Source of the DNA: Petrolisthes cinctipes
Lineage: Eukaryota; Arthropoda; Malacostraca; Decapoda; Porcellanidae
Direction: 5' to 3'
DNA: 64,000 bases
Assembly: GCA_033782935.1 (NCBI GenBank)
Contig: JAWQEG010000474.1
Span: forward strand, 1,798,001-1,862,000
In this document: one piece after another, positions 49,614 through 61,214 of the stretch
How the letters are laid out: each line of letters begins with the position of its first letter
Position numbering within the stretch: the first letter of the stretch is position 1
Notes under the pieces: generated by a model
Told to the model about the DNA's origin: nothing
Seen by the model: only the letters and a program-made list of their open reading frames with translations
The model's database searches: none
Made by a program: the position numbers and the translations under genes

Positions 49614-50104
49614 TACAGATTGCTTCTGGGACCCCAAAATATTGAATTTTCGGGTGTTTTGAGCCTGAATTTGAGATATAAACGGGTACAGAAGATACAT
49701 GCACATATTGACTTTGGGCACCAAAAATATCGATTTTCAGCATGTTTTGGGCCTGAATTTTGAAAATACTCTAACACGGAGTAGGCATGTACATATCGCT
49801 TCTGGGACCCCTAAATATCGAATTTTCGGGTGTTTAGGGCCATAATTTGAGATATAAACGGGTACAGAAGATGCATGCACATATCGACTTTTGGGCACCT
49901 AAAAGATCGATTTTCAGTATGTTTTGAGGATGTATTTTGAAAATACACTAACACGGAGTAGGCATGTACAGATCGCTTCTGGGACCCCTAAATATCGAAT
50001 TTTCGGGTGTTTTGGGACTGAATTTGAGATATCGACTTTTTGGCACCTAAAAGATAGATTTTTAGCATGTTTTTAGCCTTTATTTTGAAGATATTCTAGC
50101 ACTG
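49614..50104. repeat. P-to-R junction trimer
   Basis: b1 (49614-49789), a b2/a2 hybrid from 49790, then aS with a 10-bp deletion. The hybrid starts like block P (GGGCCATAATTTG) and ends with GTTTTGAGGATG and ATACACTAACACGG. That ending recurs only inside block R (near 53071 and 54889). The switch lies roughly between 49895 and 49922. Confidence 0.85.
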
Positions 50105-53100
50105 TACAGATTGCTTCTGGGACCCCAAAATATTGAATTTTCGGGTGTTTTGAGTCTTAATTTGAGATATAAACGGGTACAGAAGATACATGCACATATT
50201 GACTTTGGGCACCAAAAATATCGATTTTCAGCATGTTTTGGGCCTGAATTTTGAAAATACTCTAACACGGAGTAGGCATGTACAGATCGCTTCTGGGACC
50301 CCAAAATATCGAATTTTCGGGTGTTTAGGGCCAGAATTTGAGATATAAATGGGTACAGAAGATGCATGCACATATCGACTTTTTGGCACCTAAAAGATCG
50401 ATTTTCAGTATGTTTTTGGCCTGTATTTTGAAAATACTCTAACACGGAGTAGGCATGTACAGATACCTTCTGGGACCTCTAAATATCGAATTTTCGGGTG
50501 TTATGGGACTGAATTTGAGATATTGATTTTTTGGCACCTATAATATCGATTTTTTGCATGTTTTTAGCCTATATTTTGAAAATATTCTAGCACTGTGTAG
50601 GCATGTACAGATTGCTTCTGGGACCCCAAAATATTGAATTTTCGGGTGTTTTGAGCCTGAATTTGAGATATAAACGGGTACAGAAGATACATGCACATAT
50701 TGACTTTGGGCATCTAAAATATCGATTTTCAGCATGTTTTGGGCCTGTATTTTGAAAATACTCTAACACTGAGTAGGCATGTACAGATTGCTTCTGGGAC
50801 CCCAAAATATTGAATTTTCGGGTGTTTTGAGCCTGAATTTGAGATATAAACGGGTACTGAAGATGCATGCACATATCGACTTTTGTGCACCTAAAAGATC
50901 GATTTTCAGTATGTTTTGAGCATGTATTTTGAAAATACTCTAACACGGAGTAGGCATGTACAGATCGCTTCTGGGACCCCTAAATATCGTATTTTCGGGT
51001 GTTTTTGGACTGAATTTGAGATATCGACTTTTTGGCACCTAAAAGATCGATTTTTAGCATGTTTTTAGCCTATATTTTGAAAATATTCTAGCACTGAGTA
51101 GGCATGTACAGATTGCTTCTAGGAAACCAAAATATTGAATTTTCGGGTGTTTTGAGCCAGAATTTGAGATATAAACGGGTACAGAAGATACATGCACATA
51201 TCGACTTTTGGGCACCTAAAAGATCGATTTTCAGTATGTTTTTGGCCTGTATTTTGAAAATACTCTAACACGGAGTAGGCATGTACAGATACCTTCTGGG
51301 ACCTCTAAATATCGAATTTTCGGGTGTTTTGGGGCTGAATTTGAGATATCGATTTTTTGGCACCTAAAATGTCGATTTTTAGCATGTTTTTAGCCTATAT
51401 TTTGAAAATATTCTAGCACTGTGTAGGCATGTACAGATTGCTTCTGGGACCCCAAAATATTGAATTTTCGGGTGTTTTGAGCCTGAATTTGAGATATAAA
51501 CGGGTACAGAAGATACATGCACATATTGACTTTGGGCATCTAAAATTTCGATTTTCAGCATGTTTTGGGCCTGTTTTTTGAAAATACTCTAACACTGAGT
51601 TGGCATGTACAGATCGCTTCTGGGACCCCTAAATATCGAATTTTCGGGTGTTTTGGGACTGAATTTGAGATATCGACTTTTTGGCACCTAAACGAACGAT
51701 TTTTAGCATGTTTTTAGCCTATATTTTGAAAATATTCTAGCACTGTGTAGGCATGTACAGATTGCTTCTGGGACCCCAAAATATTGAATTTTCGGGTGTT
51801 TTGAGCCTGAATTTGAGATATAAACGGGAACAGAAGATACATGCACATATTGACTTTGGGCATCTAAAATATCGATTTTCAGCATGTTTTGGGCCTGTAT
51901 TTTGAAAATACTCTAACACTGAGTAGGCATGTACAGATTGCTTCTGGGACCCCAAAATATTGAATTTTCGGGTGTTTTGAGCCTGAATTTGAGATATAAA
52001 CGGGTACTGAAGATGCATGCACATATCGACTTTTGTGCACCTAAAAGATCGATTTTCAGTATGTTTTGAGCACGTATTTTGAAAATACTCTAACACGGAG
52101 TAGGCATGTACAGATCGCTTCTGGGACCCCTAAATATCGAATTTTCGGGTGTTTTGGGACTGAATTTGAGATATCGACTTTTTGGCACCTAAAAGTTCGA
52201 TTTTTAGCATGTTTTTAGCCTATATTTTGAAAATATTCTAGCACTGAGTAGGCATGTACAGATTGCTTCTGGGACCCCAAAATATTGAATTTTCGGGTGT
52301 TTTGAGCCAGAATTTGAGATATAAACGGGTACAGAAGATACATGCACATATTGACTTTGGGCACCAAAAATATCGATTTTCAGCATGTTTTGGGCCTGAA
52401 TTTTGAAAATACTCTAACACGGAGTAGGCATGTACAGATCGCTTCTGGGACCCCAAAATATCGAATTTTCGGGTGTTTAGGGCCAGAATTTGAGATATAA
52501 ACGGGTACAGAAGATGCATGCACATATCGACTTTTGTGCACCTAAAAGATCGATTTTCAGTATGTTTTTGGCCTGTATTTTGAAAATACTCTAACACGGA
52601 GTAGGCATGTACAGATACCTTCTGGGACCTCTAAATATCGAATTTTCGGGTGTTTTGGAACTGAATTTGAGATATCGATTTTTTGGCACCTAAAATGTCG
52701 ATTTTTAGCATGTTTTTAGCCTATATTTTGAAAATATTCTAGCACTGTGTAGGCATATACAGATTGCTTCTGGGACCCCAAAATATTGAATTTTCGGGTT
52801 TTTTGAGCCTGAATTTGAGATATAAACGGGTACAGAAGATACATGCACATATTGACTTTGGGCATCTAAAATTTCGATTTTCAGCATGTTTTGGGCCTGT
52901 ATTTTGAAAATACTCTAACACTGAGTTGGCATGTACAGATTGCTTCTGGGACCCCAAAATATTGAATTTTCGGGTGTTTTGAGCCTGAATTTGAGATATA
53001 AACGGGTACTGAAGATGCATGCACATATCGACTTTTGTGCACCTAAAAGATCGATTTTCAGTATGTTTTGAGGATGTATTTTGAAAATACACTAACACGG

Positions 53101-53248
53101 AGTAGGCATGTACAGATCGCTTCTGGGACCCCTAAATATCGAATTTTCGGGTGTTTTGGGACTGAATTTGAGATATCGACTTTTTGGCACCTAAAAGATA
53201 GATTTTTAGCATGTTTTTAGCCTTTATTTTGAAGATATTCTAGCACTG
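50105..53248. repeat. 3144-bp compound HOR of block R
   Basis: B 50105, A 50606, dimer 51107, dimer 51432, A 51756, B 52257 and A 52758-53248. Lengths 501, 501, 325, 324, 501, 501 and 491 sum to 3144. Private variants are GAAGATATTCTAG, GATATTGATTTTTTGG, CGATTTTTTGCATG, ATATCGTATTTTCGGG, CTAGGAAACCAAAAT and GAGTTGGCATG. Confidence 0.9.
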
Positions 53249-55065
53249 TACAGATTGCTTCTGGGACCCCAAAATATTGAATTTTCGGGTGTTTTGAGCC
53301 TGAATTTGAGATATAAACGGGTACAGAAGATACATGCACATATTGACTTTGGGCACCAAAAATATCGATTTTCAGCATGTTTTGGGCCTGAATTTTGAAA
53401 ATACTCTAACACGGAGTAGGCATGTACAGATCGCTTCTGGGACCCCAAAATATCGAATTTTCGGGTGTTTAGGGCCAGAATTTGAGATATAAATGGGTAC
53501 AGAAGATGCATGCACATATCGACTTTTTGGCACCTAAAAGATCGATTTTCAGTATGTTTTTGGCCTGTATTTTGAAAATACTCTAACACGGAGTAGGCAT
53601 GTACAGATACCTTCTGGGACCTCTAAATATCGAATTTTCGGGTGTTATGGGACTGAATTTGAGATATTGATTTTTTGGCACCTATAATATCGATTTTTTG
53701 CATGTTTTTAGCCTATATTTTGAAAATATTCTAGCACTGTGTAGGCATGTACAGATTGCTTCTGGGACCCCAAAATATTGAATTTTCGGGTGTTTTGAGC
53801 CTGAATTTGAGATATAAACGGGTACAGAAGATACATGCACATATTGACTTTGGGCATCTAAAATATCGATTTTCAGCATGTTTTGGGCCTGTATTTTGAA
53901 AATACTCTAACACTGAGTAGGCATGTACAGATTGCTTCTGGGACCCCAAAATATTGAATTTTCGGGTGTTTTGAGCCTGAATTTGAGATATAAACGGGTA
54001 CTGAAGATGCATGCACATATCGACTTTTGTGCACCTAAAAGATCGATTTTCAGTATGTTTTGAGCATGTATTTTGAAAATACTCTAACACGGAGTAGGCA
54101 TGTACAGATCGCTTCTGGGACCCCTAAATATCGTATTTTCGGGTGTTTTTGGACTGAATTTGAGATATCGACTTTTTGGCACCTAAAAGATCGATTTTTA
54201 GCATGTTTTTAGCCTATATTTTGAAAATATTCTAGCACTGAGTAGGCATGTACAGATTGCTTCTAGGAAACCAAAATATTGAATTTTCGGGTGTTTTGAG
54301 CCAGAATTTGAGATATAAACGGGTACAGAAGATGCATGCACATATCGACTTTTGGGCACCTAAAAGATCGATTTTCAGTATGTTTTTGGCCTGTATTTTG
54401 AAAATACTCTAACACGGAGTAGGCATGTACAGATACCTTCTGGGACCTCTAAATATCGAATTTTCGGGTGTTTTGGGGCTGAATTTGAGATATCGATTTT
54501 TTGGCACCTAAAATGTCGATTTTAGCATGTTTTTAGCCTATATTTTGAAAATATTCTAGCACTGTGTAGGCATGTACAGATTGCTTCTGGGACCCCAAAA
54601 TATTGAATTTTCGGGTGTTTTGAGCCTGAATTTGAGATATAAACGGGTACAGAAGATACATGCACATATTGACTTTGGGCATCTAAAATATCGATTTTCA
54701 GCATGTTTTGGGCCTGTATTTTGAAAATACTCTAACACTGAGTTGGCATGTACAGATTGCTTCTGGGACCCCAAAATATTGAATTTTCGGGTGTTTTGAG
54801 CCTGAATTTGAGATATAAACGGGTACTGAAGATGCATGCACATATCGACTTTTGTGCACCTAAAAGATCGATTTTCAGTATGTTTTGAGGATGTATTTTG
54901 AAAATACACTAACACGGAGTAGGCATGTACAGATCGCTTCTGGGACCCCTAAATATCGAATTTTCGGGTGTTTTGGGACTGAATTTGAGATATCGACTTT
55001 TTGGCACCTAAAAGATAGATTTTTAGCATGTTTTTAGCCTTTATTTTGAAAATATTCTAGCACTG
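53249..55065. repeat. 1817-bp HOR of block R, shortened version of the 3144-bp unit
   Basis: B 53249, A 53750, dimer 54251 and A 54575-55065. It carries the same variants as 50105-53248 but lacks a dimer, an A and a B trimer. Its A-type ending (GAGTTGGCATG, GTTTTGAGGATG) matches the end of the 3144-bp unit. Confidence 0.9.
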
Positions 55066-58000
55066 TACAGATTGCTTCTGGGACCCCAAAATATTGAATT
55101 TTCGGGTGTTTTGAGCCTGAATTTGAGATATAAACGGGTACAGAAGATACATGCACATATTGACTTTGGGCACCAAAAATATCGATTTTCAGCATGTTTT
55201 GTGCCTGAATTTTGAAAATACTCTAACACGGAGTAGGCATGTACAGATCGCTTCTGGGACCCCAAAATATCGAATTTTCGGGTGTTTAGGGCCAGAATTT
55301 GAGATATAAATGGGTACAGAAGATGCATGCACATATCGACTTTTTGGCACCTAAAAGATCGATTTTCAGTATGTTTTTGGCCTGTATTTTGAAAATACTC
55401 TAACACGGAGTAGGCATGTACAGATACCTTCTGGGACCTCTAAATATCGAATTTTCGGGTGTTATGGGACTGAATTTGAGATATTGATTTTTTGGCACCT
55501 ATAATATCGATTTTTTGCATGTTTTTAGCCTATATTTTGAAAATATTCTAGCACTGTGTAGGCATGTACAGATTGCTTCTGGGACCCCAAAATATTGAAT
55601 TTTCGGGTGTTTTGAGCCTGAATTTGAGATATAAACGGGTACAGAAGATACATGCACATATTGACTTTGGGCATCTAAAATATCGATTTTCAGCATGTTT
55701 TGGGCCTGTATTTTGAAAATACTCTAACACTGAGTAGGCATGTACAGATTGCTTCTGGGACCCCAAAATATTGAATTTTCGGGTGTTTTGAGCCTGAATT
55801 TGAGATATAAACGGGTACTGAAGATGCATGCACATATCGACTTTTGTGCACCTAAAAGATCGATTTTCAGTATGTTTTGAGCATGTATTTTGAAAATACT
55901 CTAACACGGAGTAGGCATGTACAGATCGCTTCTGGGACCCCTAAATATCGTATTTTCGGGTGTTTTTGGACTGAATTTGAGATATCGACTTTTTGGCACC
56001 TAAAAGATCGATTTTTAGCATGTTTTTAGCCTATATTTTGAAAATATTCTAGCACTGAGTAGGCATGTACAGATTGCTTCTGGGACCCCAAAATATTGAA
56101 TTTTCGGGTGTTTTGAGCCTGAATTTGAGATATAAACGGGTACAGAAGATACATGCACATATTGACTTTGGGCACCAAAAATATCGATTTTCAGCATGTT
56201 TTGGGCCTGAATTTGGAAAATACTCTAACACGGAGTAGGCATGTACAGATCGCTTCTGGGACCCCAAAATATCGAATTTTCGGGTGTTTAAGGCCAGAAT
56301 TTGAGATATAAACGGGTACAGAAGATGCATGCACATATCGACTTTTGGGCACCTAAAAGATCGATTTTCAGTATGTTTTTGGCCTGTATTTTGAAAATAC
56401 TCTAACACGGAGTAGGCATGTACAGATACCTTCTGGGACCTCTAAATATCGAATTTTCGGGTGTTATGGGACTGAATTTTAGATATCGATTTTTTGGCAC
56501 CTATAATATCGATTTTTAGCATGTTTTTAGCCTCTATTTTGAAAATATTATAGCACTGTGTAGGCATGTACAGATTGCTTCTGGGACCCCAAAATATTGA
56601 ATTTTCGGGTGTTTTGAGCCTGAATTTGAGATATAAACGGGTACAGAAGATACATGCACATATTGACTTTGGGCACCAAAAATATCGATTTTCAGCATGT
56701 TTTGTGCCTGAATTTTGAAAATACTCTAACACGGAGTAGGCATGTACAGATCGCTTCTGGGACCCCAAAATATCGAATTTTCGGGTGTTTAGGGCCAGAA
56801 TTTGAGATATAAATGGGTACAGAAGATGCATGCACATATCGACTTTTTGGCACCTAAAAGATCGATTTTCAGTATGTTTTTGGCCTGTATTTTGAAAATA
56901 CTCTAACACGGAGTAGGCATGTACAGATACCTTCTGGGACCTCTAAATATCGAATTTTCGGGTGTTATGGGACTGAATTTGAGATATTGATTTTTTGGCA
57001 CCTATAATATCGATTTTTTGCATGTTTTTAGCCTATATTTTGAAAATATTCTAGCACTGTGTAGGCATGTACAGATTGCTTCTGGGACCCCAAAATATTG
57101 AATTTTCGGGTGTTTTGAGCCTGAATTTGAGATATAAACGGGTACAGAAGATACATGCACATATTGACTTTGGGCATCTAAAATATCGATTTTCAGCATG
57201 TTTTGGGCCTGTATTTTGAAAATACTCTAACACTGAGTAGGCATGTACAGATTGCTTCTGGGACCCCAAAATATTGAATTTTCGGGTGTTTTGAGCCTGA
57301 ATTTGAGATATAAACGGGTACTGAAGATGCATGCACATATCGACTTTTGTGCACCTAAAAGATCGATTTTCAGTATGTTTTGAGCATGTATTTTGAAAAT
57401 ACTCTAACACGGAGTAGGCATGTACAGATCGCTTCTGGGACCCCTAAATATCGTATTTTCGGGTGTTTTTGGACTGAATTTGAGATATCGACTTTTTGGC
57501 ACCTAAAAGATCGATTTTTAGCATGTTTTTAGCCTATATTTTGAAAATATTCTAGCACTGAGTAGGCATGTACAGATTGCTTCTGGGACCCCAAAATATT
57601 GAATTTTCGGGTGTTTTGAGCCTGAATTTGAGATATAAACGGGTACAGAAGATACATGCACATATTGACTTTGGGCACCAAAAATATCGATTTTCAGCAT
57701 GTTTTGGGCCTGAATTTGGAAAATACTCTAACACGGAGTAGGCATGTACAGATCGCTTCTGGGACCCCAAAATATCGAATTTTCGGGTGTTTAAGGCCAG
57801 AATTTGAGATATAAACGGGTACAGAAGATGCATGCACATATCGACTTTTGGGCACCTAAAAGATCGATTTTCAGTATGTTTTTGGCCTGTATTTTGAAAA
57901 TACTCTAACACGGAGTAGGCATGTACAGATACCTTCTGGGACCTCTAAATATCGAATTTTCGGGTGTTATGGGACTGAATTTTAGATATCGATTTTTTGG

Positions 58001-58071
58001 CACCTATAATATCGATTTTTAGCATGTTTTTAGCCTCTATTTTGAAAATATTATAGCACTGTGTAGGCATG
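55066..58071. repeat. Two copies of a 1503-bp nine-monomer HOR (B-A-B)
   Basis: Copies are 55066-56568 and 56569-58071. Both contain ATATCGTATTTTCGGG (55948/57451), GAATTTGGAAAATAC, GTTTAAGGCCAG, GTTATGGGACTG, ACCTATAATATCG, CCTCTATTTTG and ATTATAGCACTG. The class order differs from the 1503-bp HOR at 23899-26905, so the equal length reflects three trimers or their equivalent. Confidence 0.9.
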
Positions 58072-60065
58072 TACAGATTGCTTCTGGGACCCCAAAATAT
58101 TGAATTTTCGGGTGTTTTGATCCTGAATTTGAGATATAAACGGGTACTGAAGATGCATGCACATATCGACTTTTGTGCACCTAAAAGATCGATTTTCAGT
58201 ATGTTTTGAGCATGTATTTTGAAAATACTCTAACAAGGAGTAGGCATGTACAGATCGCTTCTGGGACCCCTACATATCGAATTTTCGGGTGTTTTGGGAC
58301 TGAATTTGAGATATCGACTTTTTGGCACCTAAAAGATCGATTTTTAGCATGTTTTTAGCCTATATTTTTAAAATATTCTAGCACTGTACAGATTGCTTCT
58401 GGGACCCCAAAATATTGAATTTCGGGTGTTTTGAGCCTGAATTTGAGATATAACCGGGTACAGAAGATACATGCACATATTGACTTTGGGCATCTAAAAT
58501 ATCGATTTTCAGCATGTGTTGGGCCTGTATTTTGAAAATACTCTAACACTGAGTAGGCATGTACAGATTGCTTCTGGGACCCCAAAATATTGAATTTTCG
58601 GGTGTTTTGAGCCTGAATTTGAGATATAAACGGGTACTGAAGATGCATGCACATATCGACTTTTGTGCACCTAAAAGATCGATTTTCAGTATGTTTTGAG
58701 CATGTATTTTGAAAATACTCTAACACGGAGTAGGCATGTACAGATCGCTTCTGGGACCCCTAAATATCGAATTTTCGGGGGTTTTGGGACTGAATTTGAG
58801 ATATAAACGGGTACAGAAGATGCATGCACATATCGACTTTTGGGCACCTAAGAGATCTATTTTCAGTATGTTTTTGGCCTGTATTTTGAAAATACTCTAA
58901 CACGGAGTAGGCATGTACAGATACCTTCTGGGACCTCTAAATATCGAATTTTCGGGTGTTTTGGGACTGAATTTGAGATATCGATTTTTTGGCACCTAAA
59001 ATGTTGATTTTTAGCATGTTTTTAGCCTATATTTTGAAAATATTCTAGCACTGTGTAGGCATGTACAGATTGCTTCTGGGACCCCAAAATATTGAATTTT
59101 CGGGTGTTTTGAGCCTGAATTTGAGATATAAACGGGTACAGAAGATACATGCACATATTGACTTTGGGCATCTAAAATATCGATTTTCAGCATGTTTTGG
59201 GCCTGTATTTTGAAAATACTCTAACACTGAGTAGGCATGTACAGATTGCTTCTGGGACCCCAAAATATTGAATTTTCGGGTGTTTTGAGCCTGAATTTGA
59301 GATATAAACGGGTACTGAAGATGCATGCACATATCGACTTTTGTGCACCTAAAAGATCGATTTTCAGTATGTTTTGAGCATGTATTTTGAAAATACTCTA
59401 ACACGGAGTAGGCATGTACAGATCGCTTCTGGGACCCCTAAATATCGAATTTTCGGGTGTTGTGGGACTGAATTTGAGATATCGACTTTTTGGCAGCTAA
59501 AAGATCGATTTTCAGCATGTTTTTAGCCTATATTTTGAAAATATTCTAGCACTGAGTAGGCATGTACAGATTGCTTCTGGGACCCCAAAATATTGAATTT
59601 TCGGGTGTTTTGAGCCTGAATTTGAGATATAAACGGGTACAGAAGATACATGCACATATTGACTTTGGGCACCAAAAATATCGATTTTCAGCATGTTTTG
59701 GGCCTGAATTTTGAAAATACTCTAACACGGAGTAGGCATGTACAGATCGCTTCTGGGACCCCAAAATATTGAATTTTCGGGTGTTTAGGGCCAGAATTTG
59801 AGATATAAACGGGTACAGAAGATGCATGCACATATCGACTTTTGGGCACCTAAAAGATCGATTTTCAGTATGTTTTTGGCCTGTATTTTGAAAGTACTCT
59901 AACACGGAGTAAGCATGTACAGATACCTTCTGGGACCTCTAAATATCGAATTTTCGGGTGTTTTGGGACTGAATTTGAGATATCGATTTTTTGGCACCTA
60001 AAATGTCGATTTTTAGCATGTTTTTAGCCTATATTAAGAAAATATTCTAGCACTGTGTAGGCATG
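58072..60065. repeat. Second block Q, left part
   Basis: Dimer 58072-58386, a four-monomer unit 58387-59063, A 59064-59564 and B 59565-60065. The first two match 37373-38364 at offset 20699. The B trimer matches 39367-39867 at offset 20198, because this copy has a single A trimer where the first Q has 1002 bp. Confidence 0.9.
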
Positions 60066-61214
60066 TACAGATTGCTTCTGGGACCCCAAAATATTGAATT
60101 TTCGGGTGTTTTGAGCCTGAATTTGAGATATAAACGGGTACAGAAGATACATGCACATATTGACTTTGGGCATCTAAAATATCGATTTTCAGTATGTTTT
60201 GAGCATGTATTTTGAAAATACTTTAACACTGAGTAGGCATGTACAGATCGCTTCTGGGACCCCTAAATATCGAATTTTCGGGTGTTTTGGGACTGAATTT
60301 GAGATATCGACTTTTTGGCACCTAAAAGATCGATTTTTAGCATGTTTTTAGCCTATATTTTGAAAATATTCTAGCACTGAGTAGGCATGTACAGATTGCT
60401 TCTGGGACACCAAAATATTGAATTTTCGGGTGTTTTGAGCCTGAATTTGAGATATAAACGGGCACAGAAGATACATGCACATATTGACTTTGGGCATCTA
60501 AAATATCGATTTTCAGTATGTTTTGAGCATGTATTTTGAAAATACTCTAACACGGACTAGGCATGTACAGATTGCTTCTGGGACCCCTAAATATCGAATT
60601 TTCGGGTGTTTTGGAACTGAATTTGAGATATCGACTTTTTGGCACCTAAAAGATCGATTTTTAGCATGTTTTTAGCCTATATTTTGAAAATATTCTAGCA
60701 CTGAGTAGGCATGTACAGATTGCTTCTGGGACCTCAAAATATTGAATTTTCGGGTGTTTTGAGCCTGAATTTGAGATATAAACGGGTACAGAAGATACAT
60801 GCACATATTGACTTTGGGCGCCAAAAATATCGATTTTCAGCATGTTTTGGGCCTGAATTTTGAAAATACTCTAACACGGAGTAGGCATGTACAGATCGCT
60901 TCTGGGACCCCAAAATATCGAATTTTCGGGTGTTTAGGGCCAGAATTTGAGATATAAACGGGTACAGAAGATGCATGCACATATCGACTTTTCGGCACCT
61001 AAAAGATCGATTTTCAGTATGTTTTTGGCCTGTATTTTGAAAATACTCTAACACGGAGTAAGAATCTACAGATACCTTCTGGGACCTCTAAATATCGAAT
61101 TTTCGGGTGTTTTGTTACTGAATTTGAGATATCGATTTTTTGGCACCTAAAATGTCGATTTTTAGCATGTTTTTAGCCTATATTTTGAAAATATTCTAGC
61201 ACTGTGTAGGCATG
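60066..61214. repeat. Third copy of the 1149-bp seven-monomer HOR
   Basis: It carries the full variant set of 39868-42165 (CACGGACTAGG, GGGACCTCAAAAT, GGGCGCCAAAAAT, AGTAAGAATCTACAG, TTTTGTTACTG). Only one copy is present here, against two in the first Q block. TATATTAAGAAAAT just upstream (60034) matches 39836. Confidence 0.92.
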
